From Flavobacterium limnosediminis JC2902 (GTDB lineage: Bacteria; Bacteroidota; Bacteroidia; Flavobacteriales; Flavobacteriaceae), in the NCBI RefSeq assembly GCF_000498535.1, contig NZ_AVGG01000003.1:62001-126000 (forward strand): a DNA stretch of 64,000 nucleotides, written 5' to 3'. Position 1 is the stretch's first letter. Each line of letters starts with the position of its first letter. The notes under the pieces were generated by a model, which saw nothing but the letters and a program-made list of their open reading frames with translations, was not told the origin of the DNA and searched no databases. Made by a program: the position numbers and the translations under genes. Below are positions 1 through 7,944 of this stretch, piece after piece.

Positions 1-33
1 TTCTTTGACAAAGAAGGAAATGAAGTTCGATAA
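1..33 (+). CDS. 3' end of an unidentified gene
   Basis: The first ten codons read FFDKEGNEVR and end in TAA at 31-33, directly before a strong terminator. The gene begins outside the window. The tail could belong to a thioredoxin-like or similar small protein, but ten residues cannot identify a family. The link to a real gene is inferred from the in-frame stop and the terminator that follows. Confidence 0.45.
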   Translation, partial: FFDKEGNEVR

Positions 34-44
34 AAACCAAAACA

Positions 45-77
45 AAACCGCCCGTTGAGAAACGAGGCGGTTTTTTT
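45..77 (+). terminator. Rho-independent terminator of the upstream gene
   Basis: AAACCGCC pairs with GGCGGTTT around the short loop CGTTGAGAAACGA and is followed by seven T residues. The position, 11 bases after the stop of the partial gene, fits an intrinsic terminator. The rest of 78-197 holds only the promoter of the next gene. Confidence 0.85.
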
Positions 78-146
78 ATGCACTTTTTTCAGATTTTCTT
101 TTCCTAATAAAAACCTAAACTAAAAACAGTCGGGAAACAAATTCAC

Positions 147-154
147 TAATTTTG
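147..154 (+). promoter_or_regulatory. -7 box before the DsbA-family gene
   Basis: TAATTTTG followed by C matches the Bacteroidota -7 consensus TAnnTTTG. It lies 43 bases before the start at 198. No clear -33 TTG is seen at the usual distance, so strength is uncertain. Confidence 0.5.
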
Positions 155-197
155 CCCAGTCAAATCATTTGGCAAAGCCGAATAAAGACTTATAAAA

Positions 198-914
198 ATG
201 AAAAATCAAATGAAAATACAGATTTGGTCGGATGTTATGTGTCCGTTTTGTTACATTGGAAAACGAAAACTGGAAGAAGCATTAGAACAATTCGAAAATA
301 AAAATGCCGTTGCCATCGAATGGAAGAGTTTTCAGCTGGACCCAAGAGCTAAGTACCAGCCCGGGGACAACACCTATGATCATTTGGCTAAAAAATACGG
401 ACGAGACAGAAATTGGTCGGTTGCCATGCACGAAAGTGTTACCCAACAAGCCAAAGCCGTTGGATTGGACTATCATTTCGAGAAACTAATTTTAGCCAAT
501 TCTTTAAACGCGCATCGTTTATCCCATCTTGCCAAAAAACATAATTTGGGCGACGCTTTCGAAGAATTGCTGTTTAAAGCACATTTTACTGAAGGCTTAA
601 ATATAGATGACAAAACAACATTGATGCAACTTGCTTTAAAAGTTGGATTGAAAATGGAAGAAATTGAAGCTGTTTTACATTCCGACGCCTATGTTAATGA
701 GGTTGAACAAGAAATGAACGAGGCACAATCACTTGGCGTAAACAGTGTGCCATTCTTTGTTTTTGATGATAAATATGCGGTTACCGGAGCACAATCACCC
801 GAAGTGTTTTTAACAACCCTGCAAAAAGCATGGGAAGATGGCGGCTTTGAAGCCACATTAGACCTGCAAAATTCAACCGACGAAAACAGTTGTACCATAG
901 ACGGTTGCAATTAA
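198..914 (+). CDS. DsbA family oxidoreductase (FrnE-like)
   Basis: Predicted thiol-disulfide oxidoreductase of the DsbA/FrnE family, 238 residues, the usual family size. The active-site motif CPFC is at residues 15-18, after the first beta strand, and a VPFF segment near residue 183 supplies the cis-proline of the thioredoxin fold. The middle is helical, as expected for the DsbA insertion. No signal peptide is seen, so it probably acts in the cytoplasm, as FrnE-type proteins do, rather than as periplasmic DsbA. Two cysteines in the C-terminal tail (SCTIDGC) resemble the extra pair reported in FrnE proteins, which could serve redox exchange. It is monocistronic, between two hairpin terminators. 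The substrate cannot be read from the sequence. Confidence 0.88.
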   Translation: MKNQMKIQIWSDVMCPFCYIGKRKLEEALEQFENKNAVAIEWKSFQLDPRAKYQPGDNTYDHLAKKYGRDRNWSVAMHESVTQQAKAVGLDYHFEKLILANSLNAHRLSHLAKKHNLGDAFEELLFKAHFTEGLNIDDKTTLMQLALKVGLKMEEIEAVLHSDAYVNEVEQEMNEAQSLGVNSVPFFVFDDKYAVTGAQSPEVFLTTLQKAWEDGGFEATLDLQNSTDENSCTIDGCN

Positions 915-939
915 AACATATCATTCTACAATTTTATAC

Positions 940-972
940 AGAACTGCTATTCAAGTGAATAGCAGTTCTTAT
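940..972. terminator. Bidirectional terminator between DsbA-family gene and tadA
   Basis: AGAACTGCTATTC pairs perfectly with GAATAGCAGTTCT around loop AAGT. T-rich tracts follow on both strands, so it can stop the two convergent genes. The right arm overlaps the tadA stop codon at 969-971. Confidence 0.85.
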
Positions 973-1412
973 TTTCTTCTTTCAGCAAAAAAGCGTTTCA
1001 TTAAAGTTCCACATTCTTCCTCCATCACCCCACCAACAACCACGGTTTTCGGATGCAATTGCGAACCCATTTTAATATAGCCACGGTGTTCGTCTCGTGC
1101 ACCAAACACAATTTTGGTAATTTGTGACCAGTACAGAGCGCCCGCACACATCTGGCAGGGCTCGAGGGTTACATAAAGGGTGCAGTCCTTCAGGTATTTT
1201 CCGCCCAGAAAATTGGCCGAAGAAGTTATGGCCTGCATTTCGGCATGAGCAGTAACGTCGTTCAACAATTCGGTTAAATTATGTGTACGTGCAATCACGC
1301 GATTATCCACTACCACAACGGCGCCAACGGGAATTTCACCTTTTTCAAAAGCAATTTCGGCTTCCTGAAAAGCCTTCTTCATAAAATAGTCGTCGGTGAA
1401 AATGTTTTCCAT
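969..1412 (-). CDS. tadA: tRNA-specific adenosine deaminase
   Basis: Deaminates adenosine 34 of tRNA-Arg(ACG) to inosine, allowing wobble decoding; cytoplasmic. The 147-residue product has the zinc deaminase signature: HAE at residues 56-58 (zinc His and proton-shuttling Glu) and PCQMC with the two zinc cysteines at 86 and 89. GEIPVGAVVV near residue 26 is typical of TadA. Length is usual for the family. It is divergent from dxs with only 38 bases between the start codons. A -7 box ends five bases before its ATG, so the mRNA may have almost no leader. A guanine or cytosine deaminase of the same fold is the alternative, but the motifs favour TadA. Confidence 0.9.
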   Translation of the reverse strand: MENIFTDDYFMKKAFQEAEIAFEKGEIPVGAVVVVDNRVIARTHNLTELLNDVTAHAEMQAITSSANFLGGKYLKDCTLYVTLEPCQMCAGALYWSQITKIVFGARDEHRGYIKMGSQLHPKTVVVGGVMEEECGTLMKRFFAERRK

Positions 1413-1417
1413 GAAAA

Positions 1418-1425
1418 CAAAAATA
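1418..1425 (-). promoter_or_regulatory. -7 box of tadA, adjacent to the start codon
   Basis: On the minus strand TATTTTTG, followed by T, matches TAnnTTTG exactly. Only five bases separate it from the tadA ATG, so transcription would start at or next to the start codon. No good -33 TTG is seen. It faces away from the dxs box 13 bases further on. Confidence 0.5.
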
Positions 1426-1438
1426 CAATTTCAAATCG

Positions 1439-1446
1439 TACATTTG
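1439..1446 (+). promoter_or_regulatory. -7 box of dxs, adjacent to the start codon
   Basis: TACATTTG followed by T matches TAnnTTTG exactly and lies four bases (TCTC) before the dxs ATG at 1451. If used, it would give a leaderless or nearly leaderless mRNA. A -33 TTG is not evident. Confidence 0.5.
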
Positions 1447-1450
1447 TCTC

Positions 1451-3220
1451 ATGTCTGAGAATCTCTTGCAAAATATCAACAATCCGACCGATTTACGGAA
1501 ACTTTCACCGGAACAATTGCCCGTAGTCGCAAAAGAATTACGGGAATTCATCATCGACATCGTTTCACGAAAGGAAGGCCATCTGGGTGCCAGTCTGGGT
1601 GTAATTGAATTGACAATTGCACTGCATTATGTTTTCAACACTCCTGAAGATTTATTGGTTTGGGATGTAGGTCATCAGGCTTACGGACATAAAATACTGA
1701 CTGAACGCAAAGACGTTTTCCATACAAATCGCCAACTTCAGGGCATCTCCGGATTTCCGAAACGCGACGAAAGCAAGTATGACACTTTTGGCGTCGGACA
1801 TTCATCGACATCCATTTCGGCAGCATTGGGCATGGCTTTGGCATCCAATTTAAAAGGCGAAACCGAAAAACAGCACATCGCGGTTATCGGCGACGCATCG
1901 ATTGCCTCTGGAATGGCCTTTGAAGGCTTGAATCATGCTGGAGTTACCGATGCCAACTTATTGGTAATCCTGAATGACAATGCTATCGGAATTGACCCAA
2001 GTGTCGGTGCTTTGAAAGATTATCTGACTTCGGTTAAGGAGGGAAAAAACCCGAAAGACAACAACATGATCAAGTCGTTGAATTTTGACTATTCCGGTCC
2101 GATTGACGGACATGATTTTGAAGCCCTCTTAAAAGAACTAAACCGATTAAAACATAAGAAAGGGCCTAAATTCCTGCACATCATAACCACCAAAGGCAAA
2201 GGAATGCAGTTGGCGGAAGAAGACCAGGTAAAATACCACGCGCCCGGGAAATTCGACAAAGAAACCGGGGAAATCCTTCCAAAATCAGAAGAAAACCTTC
2301 CACCGAAATTTCAGGATGTTTTCGGACACACCTTAGTGGAATTGGCGCAACAAAACGAAAAAATCATCGGAATCACACCGGCCATGCCCACGGGTTCCTC
2401 AATGAAATTCATGATGGAGGCTTTTCCGCAAAGAGCCATTGATGTGGGTATTGCGGAACAACACGCAGTTACCTTAGCTGCCGGTATGGCCACTCAGGGA
2501 ATGGTTGTTTTCTGCAATATTTACTCCACTTTCATGCAACGGGCTTATGATCAGTTAATTCACGATGTGGCCTTGCAGAATTTACCGGTGATTTTCTGTC
2601 TGGACCGCGCCGGACTGGTTGGCGAAGACGGAGCAACACATCATGGCGCATACGATTTGGCCTATCTGAATTGTATCCCTAATATGACACTCTGTGCCCC
2701 AAAAGACGAATCGGAATTACGGAACATCATGTACACCGCTCAACTCGGCCTGGAACATCCGATTGCCATTCGATATCCGCGAGGAAGAGGCATTCTCTTA
2801 GACTGGCAACAACCTTTTGAAAAAATAGCTATCGGCAAAGCTAAATTGCTTCGAAAAGGGTCAAAAACGGCAGTTTTATCTACCGGTTTTATAGGAAACA
2901 ATGCAGCCGCAGCACTGAATGAGATTGAGAATCCAGAGCTGTTTTCGCATTATCACTTCCCTTTTGTAAAACCTTTGGACACCGATACGCTAAAGACAAT
3001 CTGCGAAAATCACGAACATATTGTTACCGTAGAAGAGGGTACTGTGATAGGTGGCTTCGGAAGTTTGGTTTCCAACTTCTGCACGGAAAACAATCATACT
3101 GTTTCTGTAAAAATAATCGGAATTCCGGATGTTTTCATCGAACAGGGAACCGTTTCCGAGCAGCAACAAATTTGCGGAATCGACGTTAATAGTTTGAAAA
3201 CGATTTTCTCAAGTCGTTGA
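1451..3220 (+). CDS. dxs: 1-deoxy-D-xylulose-5-phosphate synthase
   Basis: First enzyme of the MEP isoprenoid pathway: joins pyruvate and glyceraldehyde 3-phosphate with thiamine diphosphate and releases CO2. The 589-residue protein has the family order: N-terminal TPP-binding domain with GHQAYGHKILTER near residue 75 and GDASIASGMAFEG near 147 (the TPP/Mg loop), a pyrimidine-binding transketolase domain with the activating Glu in GIAEQHAV near 334, and a C-terminal transketolase domain. It is shorter than the usual 620-640 residues of proteobacterial Dxs because linkers are trimmed, as in other Flavobacteria. DXP also feeds thiamine and pyridoxal synthesis. It is followed 41 bases later by an unrelated DUF3078 gene. 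Confidence 0.95.
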   Translation: MSENLLQNINNPTDLRKLSPEQLPVVAKELREFIIDIVSRKEGHLGASLGVIELTIALHYVFNTPEDLLVWDVGHQAYGHKILTERKDVFHTNRQLQGISGFPKRDESKYDTFGVGHSSTSISAALGMALASNLKGETEKQHIAVIGDASIASGMAFEGLNHAGVTDANLLVILNDNAIGIDPSVGALKDYLTSVKEGKNPKDNNMIKSLNFDYSGPIDGHDFEALLKELNRLKHKKGPKFLHIITTKGKGMQLAEEDQVKYHAPGKFDKETGEILPKSEENLPPKFQDVFGHTLVELAQQNEKIIGITPAMPTGSSMKFMMEAFPQRAIDVGIAEQHAVTLAAGMATQGMVVFCNIYSTFMQRAYDQLIHDVALQNLPVIFCLDRAGLVGEDGATHHGAYDLAYLNCIPNMTLCAPKDESELRNIMYTAQLGLEHPIAIRYPRGRGILLDWQQPFEKIAIGKAKLLRKGSKTAVLSTGFIGNNAAAALNEIENPELFSHYHFPFVKPLDTDTLKTICENHEHIVTVEEGTVIGGFGSLVSNFCTENNHTVSVKIIGIPDVFIEQGTVSEQQQICGIDVNSLKTIFSSR

Positions 3221-3261
3221 AAATGTTCATTTTTGCATCAAATTAAACCCAACCCTTTATT

Positions 3262-4221
3262 ATGAATTCCTTAAAAACCTACTTTTTAGGATTACTCTGT
3301 ATTGTTACCTTTCAACAAAGTTTCGCTCAGGATATTATCCGGACTTCGCAACCGGACACCATCAAAAGATGGACATCAAAAAACACCGTTGGCCTTGATT
3401 TGACACAGATCGCTTTTGTGAACTGGAGTGCGGGTGGAGAAAATGCCATTTCAGGGATTTTAAAAGGCGCCTTTATCCGAAAGTACACTAAAGACCGTTT
3501 CGTTTGGCATAACGAACTTATCACACGCTACGGATTAAACAAACAGGACGGAATAGAAGCCAGAAAAACAGATGACGTTATCCAGCTAAACTCTACAGCC
3601 GGATTTAAAACGGATACGATTTCAAATTGGTATTATTCGGCTAAATTCAGCTTCAACACGCAATTTACTAATGGGTATGCTTATCCCAACACCGACTACG
3701 CCATTTCAAAACCATTTGCACCCGCCTATCTATTTCTGGGGGTAGGAACGGAATACTATCTTAAAGAAGGCGATGGGGGATTCAGAGCTTATTTCTCACC
3801 TTTGACCTTTAAAACCACATTTGTTTTAGACGAACGTCTGGCAGACCAAGGTGCTTTTGGTGTAGATAAAGCTACGTATGACGCAAACGGAAACCTTATT
3901 AGTCACGGTAAAAAAACAAGAACCGAGATGGGTATTTTATTCACCAATCAGTATAAAAAAGAAATTTTCAAGAATATCAATCTTGACCATCGTCTTGTGC
4001 TGTACAGTGATTATCTGAATAATTTCGGAAACATTGACGTGGATTGGCAATTGCAATTGGACATGGTGGTCAATCAGTATGTCCGGGCTAATATTTCCAC
4101 AAATGTAATCTATGACGACGACATTAAATCGAAAGAAGACGTTGACGGCGTACAGGTAACCCGAGGACCTAAACTTCAGTTAAAACAAATATTGGGTGTA
4201 GGATTAAGTTATGTTTTTTAA
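3262..4221 (+). CDS. DUF3078 domain-containing protein
   Basis: The 319-residue protein begins with a signal peptide ending near residue 22 (cut after SFAQ) and continues with the DUF3078 family pattern: N-W-S-A-G-G-E-N-A near residue 54, W-H-N-E and several amphipathic beta strands, ending in SYVF, an aromatic C-terminus typical of outer-membrane barrels. DUF3078 proteins are found in Bacteroidota and have no established function. A surface or outer-membrane role is inferred from the strand pattern and signal peptide. A near-consensus -7 box (CATTTTTG) lies at 3228-3235. It could be cotranscribed with dxs, since no terminator separates them. Confidence 0.85.
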   Translation: MNSLKTYFLGLLCIVTFQQSFAQDIIRTSQPDTIKRWTSKNTVGLDLTQIAFVNWSAGGENAISGILKGAFIRKYTKDRFVWHNELITRYGLNKQDGIEARKTDDVIQLNSTAGFKTDTISNWYYSAKFSFNTQFTNGYAYPNTDYAISKPFAPAYLFLGVGTEYYLKEGDGGFRAYFSPLTFKTTFVLDERLADQGAFGVDKATYDANGNLISHGKKTRTEMGILFTNQYKKEIFKNINLDHRLVLYSDYLNNFGNIDVDWQLQLDMVVNQYVRANISTNVIYDDDIKSKEDVDGVQVTRGPKLQLKQILGVGLSYVF

Positions 4222-4325
4222 CAAAAAAATCTTACATTTACATTTTTTAATCTAAAAACGAAAATATATTGAAATAGGATAACAGCAAAACCAAACAAAC
4301 CCAACCAACAACAACACAACTACAA

Positions 4326-5150
4326 ATGAAACTTATTATTGACCAACTCAAGGAGTGCATAAGGTCGCACCCTTCCGTTGTGAACAGCTCCATTGGAAGC
4401 AATGCGAACTGGAGCAGAACGCAATGCATTATTTTATCGCAAATCATATCTGATGCCTTATCAAAAGCAATAACCGCTAAGGACTCTAAGAAGAACAAAA
4501 CCAATCTGACGATTTCGGGTATGACTTTGCAAAGGATTTTAAACGATGTCTATACCGAAAAAACGAATCCCGATTTACGTCTTCTGAAAACACTGGACAA
4601 ATTGGCCATTTTTTTAGGCCACTCTTCCCTGAATGAGTTCCTTGCACATCGTAAAGACAACGAGGTAAATCCTGAATTAACCCCAAACACCCCCTTTACT
4701 GACGAATTTGAAGCATTAGTACTTAACTATTGCCGGGAAGAATTCAAATGCATTCAAGAGCTCCCTAACATTGATTTGGGAGCGATGACAGACTACCTGT
4801 TTGCCGACAGCCCCTTAATAAAAAGAATCAGTGACGCGCTTCACAGATACTCCAACTTAAATTTTAAGGCGAACACCGACGAAAACCGTTCCAATTTTGA
4901 AGTATATGATTTCAGATTAATAAGCGCCAGTGACACTTTAGTTGTATTGTCAGCAGAAGAATTTTGGAACATTGAATGGAAAGACCAAAGTAACAATCCG
5001 GTGAAAGTATACAACAAGATTAACAGACAAACCTACTTCATTAAGAAAAATCAGGGCATCTGGAAAATATGGGACAATCACAACCCGGACTTAAATGGTT
5101 TGATAACTGAAGTTGAGCAAGCCCACTACAGACAAAACATTTTGATCTGA
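4326..5150 (+). CDS. Uncharacterised protein with N-terminal HTH-like segment
   Basis: 274 residues, no signal peptide or membrane segment. Residues about 60-105 carry a pattern common in Bacteroidota regulators: ISGMTLQRILND followed by LRLLKTLDKLAIFLGH and LNEFL, like the putative DNA-binding N-terminus with the pattern T-L-x-R-I, then T-L-D-x-L-A-x-x-L-G-x. The C-terminal 100 residues (AEEFWNIEW, YNKINRQTYFIKK, WKIWDNHNPD) look like an alpha-beta cone fold of NTF2/SnoaL type, which is only a guess. It could be a transcription regulator or signalling adaptor. It stands alone between the DUF3078 gene and a bidirectional terminator. Confidence 0.7.
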   Translation: MKLIIDQLKECIRSHPSVVNSSIGSNANWSRTQCIILSQIISDALSKAITAKDSKKNKTNLTISGMTLQRILNDVYTEKTNPDLRLLKTLDKLAIFLGHSSLNEFLAHRKDNEVNPELTPNTPFTDEFEALVLNYCREEFKCIQELPNIDLGAMTDYLFADSPLIKRISDALHRYSNLNFKANTDENRSNFEVYDFRLISASDTLVVLSAEEFWNIEWKDQSNNPVKVYNKINRQTYFIKKNQGIWKIWDNHNPDLNGLITEVEQAHYRQNILI

Positions 5151-5158
5151 AAAAACAA

Positions 5159-5191
5159 AAAAAGGGAATCCAATTGGATTCCCTTTTTTTG
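5159..5191. terminator. Bidirectional terminator
   Basis: AAAGGGAATCCAATTGGATTCCCTTT is a near-perfect palindrome with A-runs before and T-runs after it, so it can end both the rightward gene at 5150 and the leftward M36 protease gene at 5211. Confidence 0.9.
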
Positions 5192-5210
5192 TATGAAACT
5201 CTATTCTTTC

Positions 5211-7865
5211 TTAATTAAGAATAATTTTCTGAGTATAGTTAAGATTCTCTCCGTCAACTTTAATCAGGTACATCCCCGATTGTAGATTACCTAAATTAAT
5301 AGCGCTTTCAGCGTTAAAATCATTAACTTCCTGATTGTATACTTTTCTTCCGTTCAAATCAAAAACCTGAATCGACAATTTGCCGGAATAGTTGCTGATT
5401 GCAATATTCAACTGACCTCTTGTAGGGTTCGGATAAACACGGATGGATTTTTGGTTATTGAAATCATCTACCCCCATTGCGCATGATGCCGGGACAGTAA
5501 AATCTTCTACCTGATCCTGAATACCGGCAACACCAGTATTGGTTCCAGAAGAAGCATTAAGTCCCAGCCCGCGTCTTGCGAAAGTCTGCCAGATCATACA
5601 ATAATTCTGTCCGCCTGTAGTAGCCTGATCAGCGGCAAGTATAGCATCACGTGCAGTCACAAACGAAGGTGCACATCCGTCTAACTTGATAGCATCCATA
5701 ACCAATCGCATCACTTTATTATTACCACCGTTACCAGTGTAGATATTAGGATCATAACCATATCTGTCGATATAATTCCATGTCAAATCCCACAACATAG
5801 CAGCCCAAACCGATCCGACAGAGTGAACGTCTATCCTGTTTACACCTTGACCATCCGTATACCACATGCTGTTGGTATCTCCAAACGTATGTGGGTTAAC
5901 CGACATATTAGTTGAATACTTATACTCTCTCAAACCATTACCGTTAGGAGGCTGGTTTAATGCAAAAGTTGCAAACCCTCTGTCGCCATTTCTCGTGTCA
6001 CCCGGTTTAATTTGCATCGCTAACCAGAACCAATCTGACCATCCTTCACCTTGTTGTTCAGAACTGCTGATACAATTACCGGTTAATCTTGTGGAAATTC
6101 CGTGACCATACTCATGAGCAACAATCCCGTTATCAAAATCACCGTCAGAATTAACAAATGCAGAAGCCGGTGCCGAAATGATTCCGGTCATACTTCCACT
6201 GCTCAAAGCAGCGATAAGCGCTTCACCCTCAGCCTGCGAAATACTTACCGCCGGAATAGTAATGGTTGCATCTGCACCTCCCATAATTATAGTTCCATCA
6301 ACATTATTAACCATAAGAACAGCGATAGCTCCGGCCTGTTGCGCAAACTTAACCTTCTCAACAAAAGTACAGTCCCCTCTTCTGATAATAGCAATCTTAC
6401 CACTTAATGCAGCTCCGTTAATAGCGGCAGTACAAGCATCGGAAGAATCCGGAGTACCGTCATTATACAAAACAAATGTCCCGCTTACTCCCCCCGGAGA
6501 AGGTGCAATAGTTACATGTCCAGGATGAAAATTATTATCCTTAACTGCGTAGGTTCCCGCTACTGATGCAGGCGCACTGATCGTAACTGTAAATGACGGT
6601 CCCACATCCCATAAATACATTTGCATTCTAGGCGCTGAACCATCGCTTGGCGTTGCGAAATTAGCATTGTTCAAATTTGGCGGATTAGCTTGCGATCCAT
6701 CTTGGGCTTCAGCACTAACCGCATCACCTCCAGTTCCTCCACGGCCATAATTTGACATTTGGAAATTGCCGTTTGCTTCAGTAAAACCATACTGATACCA
6801 CAAATCGTGCATAATATTGTTCATATAGAACAAGTTTGTTGTAGCTGCCGGCAGGTAAGTACTAGCCACTACCCCAGTACCGGGATAAGGATGATCAAAG
6901 GTAAGACTAGGATAAGTACCCGAGGTAAAAGTGGCATACGCACCTCCTGAGTTATCTCCGTCAACATCATCTTTCGCATAAACATTGTTACCTCTTGTAT
7001 TTGTAAACTGAGTCGTTACAGTTCCTCCTCCTATCGTTGCATGAATGTTATGCCAACCGTTTGGAGAAGCGTTTGCCGTTTCCGGATTTGTCATTAGTTG
7101 TCTCGGACTGTGGTTCGGACTTTCATAATTCCAAGGAATCACACGATAATTCGTAGTACCCGGTGTCAGCATAGCCGAAGACGCATTGCTTTTGAAAAAA
7201 TTCTGTGCAAAAAGGTTTGAAGAATGCGAATGTCCAGTATGGTTTCCTCCGAAATTACAGGTCAACACCATGTCAAGCTTTTCAAGAAGCTTACCTGTTA
7301 AAGCATCCACTTTCAGGCTCCACAAATGGTTAAGATCCTGAGAAAAAAACTCATAATCCCAAGCCAGTTTCAAAGCTTTTTCTTCTGTCATAAAATAAAC
7401 CAACTCCGCTCTGATTGGGTATTCCGCGTGAGCGCCATTGCTTAATTTATATTCGTGTCCCGATACCTCAAGGATCTGAACTGAAGTTAATGTGTTCTCA
7501 ATTTGTGACTGAATGTTCAATAATGCTGCAGAAACATTTATTGATGGCCCTGATGCATTGACTTTTTTACTGACATTTGGAATAAATTCTTCACATCCGT
7601 TAATAACCTCCCCGTTTTTAATCCAAAAATTGGAATCGGAATTAAAAACCTCAATACCATTATGACGCTGTTTAACGTGATAATTGTTTATTCCTGTGGT
7701 TTCGGAGCTAAATTCATTCACTATAACCAAATCGGAAATATCCTGATCCGTCAGTGAAAATTTAACACGGTTTTCATTGGCATACGCTTTTATTTTCTCT
7801 AAAGGGCTTTGTGAAAAACCCAAAAGCGAGACCAGAAAAACCAATCCGAGAGTAACTTTTTTCAT
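5211..7865 (-). CDS. Secreted M36 family metallopeptidase with PA and T9SS domains
   Basis: Predicted extracellular zinc protease of the fungalysin family, 884 residues from the start chosen at 7865. That start gives a clean signal peptide (MKKVTLGLVFLVSLLGFSQ); the longer frame to 7913 adds 16 residues without a signal. Domains in order: FTP-type propeptide (about 30-180), M36 catalytic region with HEYGH near residue 583 (zinc histidines and catalytic Glu), a protease-associated domain inserted before it (IAIIRRGDCTF), and a C-terminal type IX sorting domain (RVYPNPTRGQLNI to the end). It should be exported by Sec, then across the outer membrane by T9SS with loss of the tail. Its role is probably nutrient protein digestion. 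The gene is monocistronic with its own promoter. Confidence 0.93.
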   Translation of the reverse strand: MKKVTLGLVFLVSLLGFSQSPLEKIKAYANENRVKFSLTDQDISDLVIVNEFSSETTGINNYHVKQRHNGIEVFNSDSNFWIKNGEVINGCEEFIPNVSKKVNASGPSINVSAALLNIQSQIENTLTSVQILEVSGHEYKLSNGAHAEYPIRAELVYFMTEEKALKLAWDYEFFSQDLNHLWSLKVDALTGKLLEKLDMVLTCNFGGNHTGHSHSSNLFAQNFFKSNASSAMLTPGTTNYRVIPWNYESPNHSPRQLMTNPETANASPNGWHNIHATIGGGTVTTQFTNTRGNNVYAKDDVDGDNSGGAYATFTSGTYPSLTFDHPYPGTGVVASTYLPAATTNLFYMNNIMHDLWYQYGFTEANGNFQMSNYGRGGTGGDAVSAEAQDGSQANPPNLNNANFATPSDGSAPRMQMYLWDVGPSFTVTISAPASVAGTYAVKDNNFHPGHVTIAPSPGGVSGTFVLYNDGTPDSSDACTAAINGAALSGKIAIIRRGDCTFVEKVKFAQQAGAIAVLMVNNVDGTIIMGGADATITIPAVSISQAEGEALIAALSSGSMTGIISAPASAFVNSDGDFDNGIVAHEYGHGISTRLTGNCISSSEQQGEGWSDWFWLAMQIKPGDTRNGDRGFATFALNQPPNGNGLREYKYSTNMSVNPHTFGDTNSMWYTDGQGVNRIDVHSVGSVWAAMLWDLTWNYIDRYGYDPNIYTGNGGNNKVMRLVMDAIKLDGCAPSFVTARDAILAADQATTGGQNYCMIWQTFARRGLGLNASSGTNTGVAGIQDQVEDFTVPASCAMGVDDFNNQKSIRVYPNPTRGQLNIAISNYSGKLSIQVFDLNGRKVYNQEVNDFNAESAINLGNLQSGMYLIKVDGENLNYTQKIILN

Positions 7866-7900
7866 AGCTTTTATTATTATAGTTTTAACGTTAAGTTCCA

Positions 7901-7931
7901 CAAAATTAATCATTTAATGAACCAAATCAAA
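7901..7931 (-). promoter_or_regulatory. Promoter of the M36 protease gene
   Basis: On the minus strand TTTG (7928-7931), 19 bases, then TAATTTTG (7901-7908) followed by T. Both boxes match the Bacteroidota consensus and spacing. The expected start lies about 30 bases before the ATG at 7865, which also argues against the longer reading frame starting at 7913. Confidence 0.8.
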
Positions 7932-7944
7932 AAAATATTTTTTT

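Noticed and set aside
6102..6528. Plus-strand frames of 101 and 116 codons
   Set aside because: Both lie within the M36 protease gene, which has full domains on the minus strand.
7866..7913. Longer start for the M36 protease
   Set aside because: It removes the signal peptide from the N-terminus and crosses the promoter boxes at 7901-7931.
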